A stretch of 64,000 bases of DNA, from NCBI RefSeq assembly GCF_006715145.1, contig NZ_VFMR01000001.1, positions 3,100,001 to 3,164,000 of the forward strand, read 5' to 3'. The notes beneath the pieces were generated by a model, which made no database searches, was not told the origin of the DNA, and saw nothing but the letters and a program-made list of their open reading frames with translations. A program made the position numbers and the translations under genes. The stretch comes from Microbacterium sp. SLBN-146. Its GTDB lineage: Bacteria > Actinomycetota > Actinomycetes > Actinomycetales > Microbacteriaceae. Shown here in pieces: positions 1 to 8,169 of the stretch (position 1 is the stretch's first letter; the number at the start of each line of letters is the position of its first letter).

Positions 1-243
1 GTCCCCCGCGGCCGAGACGATCCTCGCAACCATGTCGAGCATGAGGTCGAGCGGAATGTGCTCACCGTCGGGGTAGCCGAACGTCGCGGCGATCGAATGG
101 CCCGCCGTCGCGATCGCCCGCGTCTCCGGGAGGGCGGCGATCACCGTCGCCGACACGGCATCCCACACGTTGACGACGCGCAGGATCTCCGGTTCGTCGT
201 GGAGTCGGGCGAGGGTGGTGGCTTTGTCGCTGAGTTCCGTCAT
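1..243 (-). CDS. Isocitrate lyase/PEP mutase family protein, N-terminal part (cut by window edge)
   Basis: Reading left from an ATG at 243 the frame stays open to the window edge, giving 81 residues. It starts MTELSDKATTLARLHDEP and contains RVVNVWDAVSATVIAALP and IATAGHSIAATFGYPDGE, which match the N-terminal strands of the PEP mutase/isocitrate lyase superfamily: the N-x-WD motif after the first strand, then the TAGHSIAA loop. Members cleave or rearrange C-C or C-P bonds of small acids. The catalytic part lies outside the window, so the substrate cannot be told. It is divergent from the FUSC gene with only 33 bp between start codons. Confidence 0.75.
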   Translation of the reverse strand, partial: MTELSDKATTLARLHDEPEILRVVNVWDAVSATVIAALPETRAIATAGHSIAATFGYPDGEHIPLDLMLDMVARIVSAAGD

Positions 244-264
244 GCGTCAACGCTAACCGCGGCC

Positions 265-270
265 TAGCCT
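265..270 (+). promoter_or_regulatory. -10 box TAGCCT of FUSC gene
   Basis: TAGCCT fits TANNNT and ends 6 nt before the ATG at 277, so transcription should begin at or next to the start codon (leaderless mRNA). No Shine-Dalgarno sequence precedes the ATG. Confidence 0.5.
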
Positions 271-276
271 TCTGGC

Positions 277-1311
277 ATGCGCTTGACATCCGCGTTCCGC
301 GCGCCCCGCCGGATACCCCTGCTCCAAGTCGTGAAGTCCGCGATCGCCACGGCAGCCGCCTGGCTCGTCGCGGGGTGGCTGATCCAGGGCCCGCCGCCCG
401 TCTTCGCTGCGATCGCGGCGCTCCTCGTCGTGCAGCCGAGCGTCAACCAGTCGCTCACGAAGGCGCTCGAACGTTCCGTCGGCGTCATCGCGGGAGTCGC
501 CATCGCCTCGATCATCGGCATCCTGCTCGGGGGGTCGACGTGGGTCATCCTGCTCGCGATGGTCGCGGGGCTCGCCGTCGCATGGGCGCTGAAGATGACG
601 GCGGGAACAGCCAACCAGGTGGCGATCAGCGCGCTCCTCGTGCTCGCTCTGGGCGGGACGAGCCCCGAGTACGCGGTCGATCGTGTTCTGGAGACTCTCC
701 TGGGTGCCGTCATCGGGATCGTCATCAACGTTTCCCTCGTGCCTCCCCTCGCCCTCGACCCCGCGCGACGAGCGGTCGACGCGCTGCTCCAGGAGGTCGC
801 GGAGTCGCTCGAGCGACTCGCGCGCGCACTCGAGCACCCGCGGTCTCGCGCGGAGGTCGAAGAGCTCCTGCTGGAAGCCCGGCTCATGCGGCCGATGCGC
901 GACAAGGCTGAGACTGCTCTCGCGGATGCCACGGAGTCGCTCACGCTCAGCCCGCGCCGCGCGGGACGCAGCGAGCTCGCGGAGGCGCACGAGCAACTTG
1001 CGCGACTGTCGCCGATCGTGACACAGGTGATCGGGATGACGCGGGCTTTCGCCGACCACTACGACCCGTCGATCAGCGCCGAGCCCGTCGTGCGCGACAT
1101 CGCCACCCAGCTGCGTCGCGCCGCCCACGACGTGCGACTTCTCGTTCGTTCGGTGACCGACGATCGCGCCGACACCGAGCCCCCCGCGCTCACGGCACCG
1201 TTGTCCATCACGGCGCCGACATCCGAGCACTGGATGCTCATCGGCTCGCTCCTCGAGGACCTCAGGAGGATCCACGAGACGCTGAGTGCTGATGCGGAGG
1301 CTACTCCGTGA
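277..1311 (+). CDS. FUSC family integral membrane protein
   Basis: 344 residues. The first 155 form five or six hydrophobic helices (for example around residues 25-40, 43-55, 67-105, 118-130 and 140-158) with the PPPVFAAIAALLVVQPS segment seen in FUSC/aromatic acid exporter proteins. The remainder is a soluble, helical, charged tail. The family includes inner-membrane components of efflux systems such as AaeB and YccS; the substrate is unknown here. The start is chosen by the TAGCCT box just upstream. The last 11 bp overlap the convergent lipoprotein gene. Confidence 0.75.
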   Translation: MRLTSAFRAPRRIPLLQVVKSAIATAAAWLVAGWLIQGPPPVFAAIAALLVVQPSVNQSLTKALERSVGVIAGVAIASIIGILLGGSTWVILLAMVAGLAVAWALKMTAGTANQVAISALLVLALGGTSPEYAVDRVLETLLGAVIGIVINVSLVPPLALDPARRAVDALLQEVAESLERLARALEHPRSRAEVEELLLEARLMRPMRDKAETALADATESLTLSPRRAGRSELAEAHEQLARLSPIVTQVIGMTRAFADHYDPSISAEPVVRDIATQLRRAAHDVRLLVRSVTDDRADTEPPALTAPLSITAPTSEHWMLIGSLLEDLRRIHETLSADAEATP

Positions 1312-1669
1312 CGCGCACCGTGAAGGTGACGTCCTGGATACCGCCATCCGTATTCGAGAGCACGACGTCCGTCTCGCCGACGGCGAGCGCCTTCACTCCG
1401 GGGTTGAAGGTCGCATCCCCTTCCTCACCCCCGGCGACGAACTCCGCAACCGCGGGATCGGCGACGGTGCCCTCGTAACTGTCCACCGCGAGGTCACCCG
1501 TATTGATGTTGAGCACCTGGTCGACGACGAGGTCGATCGTGCGGCCCTGCAGGTCACCGACTTCCTCCGTGACGGGAGCGATGACGTCGCCGTCCGACGA
1601 CGAACAGGCGCCGAGCGCGAAGGCGGCGGCGAGGACAACAGTGGCGGCGGCGATGCGTGAGAACCTCAT
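1301..1669 (-). CDS. Small lipoprotein with single Ig-like or cadherin-like C-terminal domain
   Basis: 122 residues from ATG 1669. A basic N-terminus and hydrophobic stretch end in the lipobox LGAC (lipidated Cys at residue 22), followed by SSSDGDVIAP, so the protein should be anchored on the outer face of the membrane. The body has an alternating beta pattern and ends VTFTVRVTE, like a small beta-sandwich. No function is recognised. It overlaps the FUSC gene tail to tail by 11 bp and is divergent from the exonuclease gene. Confidence 0.7.
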   Translation of the reverse strand: MRFSRIAAATVVLAAAFALGACSSSDGDVIAPVTEEVGDLQGRTIDLVVDQVLNINTGDLAVDSYEGTVADPAVAEFVAGGEEGDATFNPGVKALAVGETDVVLSNTDGGIQDVTFTVRVTE

Positions 1670-1754
1670 GCGCTCAGCATGGCAGGGGCGACGGCGCGAG
1701 GTCCACGAGATTTCCTCCACGCTCCCACCGCGACGAGAACCTTCCCGTGACAGG

Positions 1755-2687
1755 ATGACTGCCGTGACCGACCGCCTGATGTTGCTCGACAGTGCCTCGT
1801 TGTATTTCCGCGCCTTCTACGGCGTGCCGGACACCGTGAAGGCACCCGACGGCCGGCCGGTCAACGCCGTGCGCGGATTCCTCGACATCATCGCGAAGCT
1901 CGTCACGATCTACCGGCCCACGCAGCTCGTGGCGTGCTGGGACGACGACTGGCGTCCGCAGTGGCGCGTCGACCTCATCCCGACGTACAAGACGCACCGC
2001 GTTGCGGAGGTCGTCGCGGGATCCGCCGACATCGAGGTCGTCCCCGACCCCCTCGAGGTCCAGGTCCCCGTCATCCGAGAGACCCTCGCCGCCGTCGGCA
2101 TCCCGATCGTCGGCGCCCCGGAGCACGAGGCGGACGACGTCATCGGAACTCTCGCGACGCGCGCCGCCGTTCCCGTCGACATCGTGACGGGCGATCGAGA
2201 TCTGTTCCAACTCGTCGACGACGCGCGGGACGTGCGCGTCGTGTACACCGCGAAGGGCATGAGCAACCTCGAGATCATCACGGACGACGTCGTCCGCGCC
2301 AAGTACGGGGTCGCGCCCCATCAGTACGCCGATTTCGCGACGCTCCGCGGAGATTCGTCGGACGGGCTCCCCGGCGTGGCGGGCATCGGCGAGAAGACGG
2401 CCGCCGGGCTGCTCTCGAGTCACGGCGACCTCGCGGGAATCCTCGCCGCCGCAGACGAGGGCGCCGGAATGACCGCCGGTGTGCGGGCGAAGCTCCTCGC
2501 CGGACGCGACTACCTCGCCGTCGCGCCGACGGTCGTCGGTGTCGTCCGCGATCTCGATCTCGCCGCCGTGGACGCGACGCTGCCGAAGCCGGACGCGTCG
2601 CGGAGAGCGGATGCCGCATCCCTCGCCGAGCATTGGGCGCTCGGTGGCTCTATGACGCGTCTCCTCGACGCGCTCGACGCGGACTGA
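1755..2687 (+). CDS. 5'-3' exonuclease (DNA polymerase I exonuclease-domain family)
   Basis: 310 residues from ATG 1755 (GTG 1764 is an alternative start; neither has a strong ribosome site). Acidic metal-binding positions of the FEN/5'-nuclease fold are visible: LLDSASL at the N-terminus, CWDDDWRPQWR, EADDVIGTLA, TGDRDLFQLVDD, then the helix-hairpin-helix region LRGDSSDGLPGVAGIGEKTA. It is the stand-alone form of the Pol I 5'-nuclease domain and probably acts on flapped or RNA-primed DNA. The polymerase domains are absent, as is usual for this actinobacterial paralogue. Confidence 0.9.
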   Translation: MTAVTDRLMLLDSASLYFRAFYGVPDTVKAPDGRPVNAVRGFLDIIAKLVTIYRPTQLVACWDDDWRPQWRVDLIPTYKTHRVAEVVAGSADIEVVPDPLEVQVPVIRETLAAVGIPIVGAPEHEADDVIGTLATRAAVPVDIVTGDRDLFQLVDDARDVRVVYTAKGMSNLEIITDDVVRAKYGVAPHQYADFATLRGDSSDGLPGVAGIGEKTAAGLLSSHGDLAGILAAADEGAGMTAGVRAKLLAGRDYLAVAPTVVGVVRDLDLAAVDATLPKPDASRRADAASLAEHWALGGSMTRLLDALDAD

Positions 2688-2697
2688 TCCGACGAGG

Positions 2698-3693
2698 TCA
2701 GCGCTCGCGCGCTGTCCACTCGCGCACACGGTCGAGCGGCCATGTCGTGACGATCCGGTCGGCCGGCACTCCCGCGCGCTGGGCCCGCTCGGCACCGTAA
2801 TCGAGCAACGACAGCTGGCCAGGCGCGTGCGCGTCGGAGTCGATCGAGAAGAGACACCCTTCAGCCAGGGCGATCGCGATGAGGTCGTCGGGCGGATCCT
2901 GCCGCTCCGGGCGTGAGTTGATCTCGACCGCGACGGTGTTGGCGGCACACGCCGCGAAGACGGCTCTCGCGTCGAAGACCGAGGGCGGGCGCGTGCCACG
3001 CGACCCTTCGACGAGCCGGCCGGTCACATGGCCGAGCACGTCGACCCGCGGATTCGAGACGGCGGCCACGAGACGTCTCGTCATCGGCGCACGCTCCATC
3101 CGGAGTTTCGAATGGGCGGACGCCACGACGATGTCCAGCTCGTCGAGAAGGTCGGGCTCCTGGTCCAATTCTCCGTGGTCGAGGATGTCGACTTCGATGC
3201 CGGACAGGAGCGTGAAGCCCTCACCGCTCAACCCCGCGACGATCTTCAGTTGTGCGCGCAGCCGCTCGGCGGTCAGGCCGTTCGCGACGCGCAGTCGCGG
3301 CGAGTGATCGGTGAGAGCGAGGTACTCGTGACCGAGTGCTCGCGCCGCGTCCACCATGAGCTCGATCGAGGTGAGCCCGTCCGACCACTCGCTGTGAGCG
3401 TGCAGGTCGCCTCGAAGAAGCGTCCGCAAGGCGGATTCTCTCGGGGCGCCGACGCGTTCTCGCAGTTCGGCGAGGTAATCCGGCGTCCGCCCCTCGAGCG
3501 CCTGCTGGATAACGGCGAACGACGATTCGCCGATGCCCTTCCGTCGCCGAAGACCCGCGCCGTCCCGGAGCTGTTCGTCGCTCAGCGAGGAGATCGCGTC
3601 CGCGGCGGCACGGAAGGCCTTCGACTTGTACCGCGACGACCGCTCCCTCTCGAGGAGGGTCGCGATCTCGGTCAGCGCTTCGTGCGGGTTCAC
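2698..3693 (-). CDS. PHP-domain protein with N-terminal helix-hairpin-helix region (PolX-like)
   Basis: 331 residues from GTG 3693 (VNPHEALTEI). Residues 1-75 resemble the 8-kDa/HhH region of X-family polymerases (SRYKSKAFRAAADAI, GIGESSFAVIQQAL). From residue 94 a PHP metallo-phosphoesterase domain shows DLHAHSEWSDG (96-106), LTDHSPRL, GIEVDI, ASAHSK, LGHVTGR and SIDSDAH, the full metal-binding set. The polymerase palm between the two parts is missing, so this looks like a PolX lacking its polymerase domain. The substrate is not known. It is convergent with the exonuclease gene, 10 bp apart. Confidence 0.8.
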   Translation of the reverse strand: MNPHEALTEIATLLERERSSRYKSKAFRAAADAISSLSDEQLRDGAGLRRRKGIGESSFAVIQQALEGRTPDYLAELRERVGAPRESALRTLLRGDLHAHSEWSDGLTSIELMVDAARALGHEYLALTDHSPRLRVANGLTAERLRAQLKIVAGLSGEGFTLLSGIEVDILDHGELDQEPDLLDELDIVVASAHSKLRMERAPMTRRLVAAVSNPRVDVLGHVTGRLVEGSRGTRPPSVFDARAVFAACAANTVAVEINSRPERQDPPDDLIAIALAEGCLFSIDSDAHAPGQLSLLDYGAERAQRAGVPADRIVTTWPLDRVREWTARER

Positions 3694-3727
3694 GCGCGGA
3701 CGGGACCCTCGTGCTCGATGGACACCA

Positions 3728-4231
3728 CTAGGCGGCCGCCGCCTGCCGCGACTGCCGCACCACAACGGGAGCGCTCGCGAGTCGGTGCAGAGCCCACCCG
3801 AAGATGATCGCCAGGATGCCGACCCCCATCGCGAACGCCGCGACGCCGAACGAGACGACGGAAGTGAACAGGGATGCGCGCAGGAACGATGCGTTCATCA
3901 TGACGGCTCGCACGGGATCGTCCTGGTCGAGTTCGGCGTAGGTCTGTCCTTCCGACGCGTGGAGAGCGTGCGTCTGGATGATGTCGGCCTGCACGTACGC
4001 CGTGAGGGGTCCCTGGACCGTCTGCCCCTGGAAGGCCATCGCGTCGTCGGGGATCGTGATGTTCTCGGCGCGGAGCTGCGACGAGACCATGATCCAGACG
4101 ACGATGCCGACCACGATGAGCGCGACGCCGCCGATGATTCCGAGAATGCCCACGACCTTTACGGCACCGAGGGGCCGCGCGGGCGGTTCGATGGTCGCCG
4201 ACGTGTCTGCGGGAGCGAGCGTCTCGCTCAT
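3728..4231 (-). CDS. Membrane protein with two TM helices around an external domain
   Basis: 167 residues from ATG 4231, preceded by a strong ribosome site (GGAGGAGG, 5 nt spacing). Helix 1 covers about residues 24-50 and helix 2 about 120-148. The 70 residues between them (ENITIPDDAMAFQGQTVQGP and AYVQADIIQTHAL) should face outside. Homologues in actinobacteria often carry the misleading name LigA (aromatic ring-opening dioxygenase); nothing in the sequence supports dioxygenase activity. The gene lies 34 bp upstream of the PHP gene and may be co-transcribed with it. Confidence 0.65.
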   Translation of the reverse strand: MSETLAPADTSATIEPPARPLGAVKVVGILGIIGGVALIVVGIVVWIMVSSQLRAENITIPDDAMAFQGQTVQGPLTAYVQADIIQTHALHASEGQTYAELDQDDPVRAVMMNASFLRASLFTSVVSFGVAAFAMGVGILAIIFGWALHRLASAPVVVRQSRQAAAA

Positions 4232-4317
4232 GAGGTCCTCCTCCGTGAAGCGGATAGTGCCCTCACGGTACTGCGGAGCCTGTGCGCGAGGAAGGGCCTC
4301 CGGCCGTGTAAAAACGT

Positions 4318-4330
4318 GTGGTCAGACCAC
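4318..4330 (-). terminator. Possible terminator of trpD
   Basis: Palindrome GTGGTC-A-GACCAC overlaps the trpD stop codon. On the minus strand it is followed within a few bases by five T residues (4310-4314). The stem is short, so this is tentative. Confidence 0.35.
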
Positions 4331-5383
4331 AAGGGCCTTCGTCGCTGCGACCCAGTCCCGCAGACGTTCGGCCGCGCCCCCGCTGTCTATCGCGGCCGCG
4401 GCATCGTCGCGGGCTTCCGCGAGGCGCTCGACGATCGGACGCTGCACTTGCGCGGCATCCCGGAAGAGGCGATACGCCACGAGACCGGCCGCCGCATTGA
4501 GGAGGACGATGTCACGGACGGGACCCTGTTCTCCCGCGAAGACGCGGTGCACGACCGCGGCATTGTGCGCGGGGTCACCGCCGAGCAGGTCGTCGATCTG
4601 CGCGAGCGGGATGCCCAGGTCGCGCGGGTCCAGATCGTGCTCGTGGATGTCGCCGCGGCTCACCTCCCAGAGTCTGCTGTGTCCCGTCGTCGTGAGTTCG
4701 TCGAGCCCGTCGTCTCCCCGGAAGACGAGGGCGGTCGCCCCGCGCGTCTGGAAGACGCCCGTGATGAGGGGAACCCGATCGAGGTGCGCGACCCCGACGG
4801 CGTTGGCCTCGGCCCTCGCCGGATTGCACAGGGGCCCGAGGATGTTGAAGACCGTCGGAACGCCGAGCTCCGCCCGCGTCGGACCCGCATGCTTGAAGCC
4901 CGGGTGGAACGCGGAGGCGAACACGAAGGCGATGCCGGCGCGTTCGAGGGTTTCCGCGACGGCGTCGGGCGTCAGCGTGAGCTCGACTCCGAGCGCGGCC
5001 AGCACATCGGAGGACCCCGAGGACGAACTCGCCGCGCGGTTGCCGTGCTTCACGACGGGCACACCCGCTGCGGCTGCGACGACGGCGGCCATCGTCGAGA
5101 CGTTGACCGTGCCGAACCTGTCGCCACCGGTCCCGACGATGTCGAGGACACCGGCATCCACCGGCAGCGGGACGGCGGCCTCGAGGATCGCGTCGCGGAA
5201 CCCCACGATCTCGTCGACTGTTTCCCCCTTCGCGCGCAGAGCGATGAGGAATCCGGAGATCTGAGAGGGCGTCGCGGCCCCCGACATGATCTGCCGCATC
5301 GCCCACGTGGATTCCGACACGCTGAGGTCGCGTCGCTCGAGGAGCGCGGTGAGTAGTCCCGGCCAAGAATGCAGGTCCGCCAT
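4322..5383 (-). CDS. trpD: Anthranilate phosphoribosyltransferase
   Basis: 353 residues. It transfers phosphoribose from PRPP to anthranilate, the second step of tryptophan synthesis, in the cytoplasm. Diagnostic sites are DIVGTGGDRFGTVNVST (PRPP loop), KHGNRAASSSSGSSDVLAALG and HNAAVVHRVFAGE. The start at ATG 5383 (MADLHSWPGLL) is favoured over upstream in-frame starts because a TAGGCT box lies 8 nt before it. It stands alone, away from other trp genes, and is divergent from ctaE. Confidence 0.95.
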   Translation of the reverse strand: MADLHSWPGLLTALLERRDLSVSESTWAMRQIMSGAATPSQISGFLIALRAKGETVDEIVGFRDAILEAAVPLPVDAGVLDIVGTGGDRFGTVNVSTMAAVVAAAAGVPVVKHGNRAASSSSGSSDVLAALGVELTLTPDAVAETLERAGIAFVFASAFHPGFKHAGPTRAELGVPTVFNILGPLCNPARAEANAVGVAHLDRVPLITGVFQTRGATALVFRGDDGLDELTTTGHSRLWEVSRGDIHEHDLDPRDLGIPLAQIDDLLGGDPAHNAAVVHRVFAGEQGPVRDIVLLNAAAGLVAYRLFRDAAQVQRPIVERLAEARDDAAAAIDSGGAAERLRDWVAATKALVV

Positions 5384-5391
5384 GACGAGAG

Positions 5392-5397
5392 AGCCTA
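5392..5397 (-). promoter_or_regulatory. -10 box TAGGCT of trpD
   Basis: TAGGCT on the minus strand ends 8 nt before ATG 5383, supporting that start and a leaderless or nearly leaderless message. Confidence 0.45.
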
Positions 5398-5504
5398 CTG
5401 GTCCCACGCGGACGGACATCGACCGCGGCAACGTTGCACACACCCGTCGATCAGGGCCCTCGCACCGGTCGCACACGGTTCTCGGAGCAGTCTCGCGGCT
5501 CGTT

Positions 5505-5520
5505 CTTAGGGCCTCCTAAG
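5505..5520. promoter_or_regulatory. Inverted repeat in the trpD/ctaE divergent intergenic region
   Basis: CTTAGG-GCCT-CCTAAG is a perfect 6-bp dyad, 70 bp before ctaE and 122 bp before trpD. It is a plausible regulator site for either gene. It does not fit the 19-bp DtxR/IdeR consensus because the half-site spacing is wrong. Confidence 0.35.
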
Positions 5521-5589
5521 TCGGACCGAGGGCAAATCGTTGTCGTCGAGTGCGAGAATCGCCCGCCGGGATCGGCAATAATGGGAGGC

Positions 5590-6222
5590 GTGACAACCAC
5601 CACAGCGACCTACTCCCAGGCGATGCGGTCCGTCAAGAGGCCAGATCCGGTCGCTGTCGGAACCATCGTGTGGCTCGGCAGTGAGGTGATGTTCTTCGCG
5701 GGTCTCTTCGCGATCTACTTCACGCTGCGCAGCACGTCCCCCGAGTTGTGGGCGGAGCGCACCGAGCTGCTCAACGTCCCGTTCGCCCTCGGCAACACGA
5801 TCATCCTTGTGCTGTCCTCCGTGACCTGCCAGATGGGCGTGTTCGCCGCCGAGAGGTTCCAGCCGTACTCGACGAAGAAGCGCGGCATCCTCGGCTGGGG
5901 CATGGTCGAGTGGTTCTGGTTGACGTTCGCGCTCGGCGCGATCTTCGTCTCCGGCCAGGTCTGGGAGTACGCGACCCTCGTGTACGAAGGCATGCCGATC
6001 TCCGCCGACGCATACGCATCGGCGTTCTACCTGACGACAGGCTTCCACGCGCTCCACGTGACAGGCGGTCTCATCGCCTTCCTCCTCGTGATCGGCCGTG
6101 CGTACGCCGTGAAGAACTTCGGGCGCAAAGAGATGACGTCCTCGATCGTCGTGTCCTACTACTGGCACTTCGTCGACGTCGTCTGGATCGCCCTGTTCCT
6201 CGTCATCTACTTCCTGCGGTAA
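5590..6222 (+). CDS. ctaE: Cytochrome c oxidase subunit III
   Basis: 210 residues from GTG 5590 ([12 protein letters not shown]); ATG 5581 in frame is an alternative. An AATAAT box 7 nt before the GTG and the usual family N-terminus favour the GTG. Five TM helices carry the family motifs: [20 protein letters not shown], the conserved Glu in [25 protein letters not shown] and the C-terminal [20 protein letters not shown]. It belongs to the aa3 oxidase that reduces O2 in the membrane. It begins the rightward cluster ctaE-qcrC-qcrA-qcrB. Confidence 0.95.
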   Translation: MTTTTATYSQAMRSVKRPDPVAVGTIVWLGSEVMFFAGLFAIYFTLRSTSPELWAERTELLNVPFALGNTIILVLSSVTCQMGVFAAERFQPYSTKKRGILGWGMVEWFWLTFALGAIFVSGQVWEYATLVYEGMPISADAYASAFYLTTGFHALHVTGGLIAFLLVIGRAYAVKNFGRKEMTSSIVVSYYWHFVDVVWIALFLVIYFLR

Positions 6223-6246
6223 CAAGAGCGGAGCTGAAACCCCAAC

Positions 6247-7050
6247 ATGGCACGAGAGAAGACGCGCCGCTCGACTGGCCGACGCAGCCCCTGGGCGGCA
6301 GCCGCCCTCATCGGGCTCGGCCTGCTGGTCACCGGCGGAATCTACGCCGGCGCCTCCGCCGCGATGGCAGCGACCGACGACACCACACAGGCTTCTTCGA
6401 CCCTGACCGTCGAAGACGGCAAGAAGCTGTTCCAGGCGAACTGTGCGACCTGCCACGGCCTCGATCTCCAGGGCACCGCCGACGGACCCTCGCTCTTCGG
6501 TGTCGGTGAACTCGCGGTCGAGTTCCAGATGGCGACGGGCCGCATGCCGCTGCAGATGCAAGGACCACAGGCCCCGCAGAAGCCCGTGCAGTTCACGCAG
6601 GACCAGATCCTGGCCATCTCCGCGTGGGTCCAATCGACGTCGCCCGGACCGACCTTCCCGTCCGACGAAGTCCTCGATGGCGAGGGGAACGTGTCGCACG
6701 GCGCCGAGCTCTTCCGCATCAACTGCGCGATGTGCCACAACGTCGCCGCAGCGGGTGGCGCTCTGACCGAAGGCAAGTACGCGCCCGGACTCCAGGGCAC
6801 GAGTGCCCTCCACATGTACGCAGCAATGGTGACGGGCCCGCAAAACATGCCCGTCTTCAGTGACATGAACCTGTCGTTGGAAGAGAAGCGCGACATCATC
6901 TCGGCTCTCCTGTTCATTCAGGAGAACCAGTCGCCCGGCGGCTTCTCGCTCGGCTCCCTCGGACCCGTCTCGGAGGGACTCTTCATCTGGATCTTCGGTA
7001 TCGGCGGCCTCATCGCCCTGACCGTGTGGATCACAGCGAAATCCAACTGA
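6247..7050 (+). CDS. qcrC: Cytochrome bc1 complex di-haem cytochrome c subunit
   Basis: 267 residues. An N-terminal TM anchor (about 17-40) is followed by two c-type haem domains with CATCH at residues 66-70 and CAMCH at 160-164, and a C-terminal TM helix (about 242-262). This di-haem form is the actinobacterial arrangement that passes electrons straight from the bc1 complex to the aa3 oxidase without a soluble cytochrome c. It lies 24 bp after ctaE and 39 bp before qcrA. Confidence 0.96.
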   Translation: MAREKTRRSTGRRSPWAAAALIGLGLLVTGGIYAGASAAMAATDDTTQASSTLTVEDGKKLFQANCATCHGLDLQGTADGPSLFGVGELAVEFQMATGRMPLQMQGPQAPQKPVQFTQDQILAISAWVQSTSPGPTFPSDEVLDGEGNVSHGAELFRINCAMCHNVAAAGGALTEGKYAPGLQGTSALHMYAAMVTGPQNMPVFSDMNLSLEEKRDIISALLFIQENQSPGGFSLGSLGPVSEGLFIWIFGIGGLIALTVWITAKSN

Positions 7051-7089
7051 CAGACGATCACTGAACCCGAATCACGAACGAGGAGCAGC

Positions 7090-8169
7090 ATGGCACACGA
7101 GGACGACCCGCTCGAGCACGAGAGGGCTTCTTGGAAGCCCTCCCCCGGGCTCGCCGTGGCGGTCACCGACCCGGTGCGCAATCCGGAGCTCCCGCCGCAC
7201 CGCGCGAGGGTCACCGACAAGGACCCGGCCGCCATGAAGCGCGCCGTCCGCACGGTCTACACGCTCTTCTACCTGTCGGTCGCTGCGAGCATCTGGGCTG
7301 TCGCCGCCTACATGATCTTCCCGATCGAGAGCGGTCGACTGGTCGACATCCGCAACAACAACCTCTTCATCGGCCTCGGGATCGCGCTCGCGCTCCTCGC
7401 GATCGGCATCGGCGCCATCCACTGGTCCAAGGCGATCATGTCCGACAAGGAGCACACGGAGCCGCGTCACGCGACCCGCGGTCGTGACGCGACGCGTGAA
7501 GGCGCCATCCAGGTCTTCCGCGACGCCGACGAGGATTCCGGGTTCGGACGTCGCGTCATGATCCGGAACTCCCTCATCGCTGCACTCGCCGCGTCGATCG
7601 TGCCCGGCATCACGCTGTTCCGTGGCCTGGCTCCTCAGGACACCCCAGAACACCCCAACGCGGGAAATCCCGTCTATCTCCTCAGCCACACCATGTGGGA
7701 AGAGGGCATGCGACTGGCGCGCGACCCCGAGGGGACGCCGATCCGGGCGTCCGAGGTCACGTTGGGATCCGCCTTCCACGTCATCCCCGAGCCCCTCGCC
7801 GATCTGTCCCACCACGACGGCTACCTCGAGGAGAAGGCCAAGGCCATCGTCCTTCTTATGCGTCTGCTTCCCGAGCAGTTGCCCGCGGAAACGAACCAGC
7901 TCGACTGGACGTACGACGGCATCGTCGCCTACTCCAAGGTGTGCACCCACGTCGGCTGCCCCGTCGCACTGTACGAACAGCAGACCCACCACCTGCTCTG
8001 CCCCTGCCACCAGTCGCAGTTCGACGTCGCCAACGGCGCGGCGGTCATCTTCGGACCCGCGGCCCGTCCCCTTCCGCAGCTGCCGATTGCGGTCGACGAC
8101 GAGGGCTATCTGATCGCGCAGAGCGACTTCCACGAACCCGTCGGCCCGAGCTTCTGGGAGCGTCATTGA
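7090..8169 (+). CDS. qcrA: Cytochrome bc1 complex Rieske iron-sulfur subunit
   Basis: 359 residues. Three N-terminal TM helices, typical of actinobacterial QcrA, precede the Rieske domain. Cluster ligands are in CTHVGC (C285, H287) and CPCH (C304, H307). It accepts electrons from menaquinol and passes them to QcrC. An AGGAGCAGC ribosome site lies 7 nt before the ATG. Its TGA overlaps the TTG start of qcrB (TTGA), which implies translational coupling. Confidence 0.96.
   Translation: MAHEDDPLEHERASWKPSPGLAVAVTDPVRNPELPPHRARVTDKDPAAMKRAVRTVYTLFYLSVAASIWAVAAYMIFPIESGRLVDIRNNNLFIGLGIALALLAIGIGAIHWSKAIMSDKEHTEPRHATRGRDATREGAIQVFRDADEDSGFGRRVMIRNSLIAALAASIVPGITLFRGLAPQDTPEHPNAGNPVYLLSHTMWEEGMRLARDPEGTPIRASEVTLGSAFHVIPEPLADLSHHDGYLEEKAKAIVLLMRLLPEQLPAETNQLDWTYDGIVAYSKVCTHVGCPVALYEQQTHHLLCPCHQSQFDVANGAAVIFGPAARPLPQLPIAVDDEGYLIAQSDFHEPVGPSFWERH

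Noticed and set aside
5505..5520. DtxR/IdeR iron box
   Set aside because: TTAGG and CCTAA half-sites are present but the spacing is 4 bp instead of that in the 19-bp consensus.
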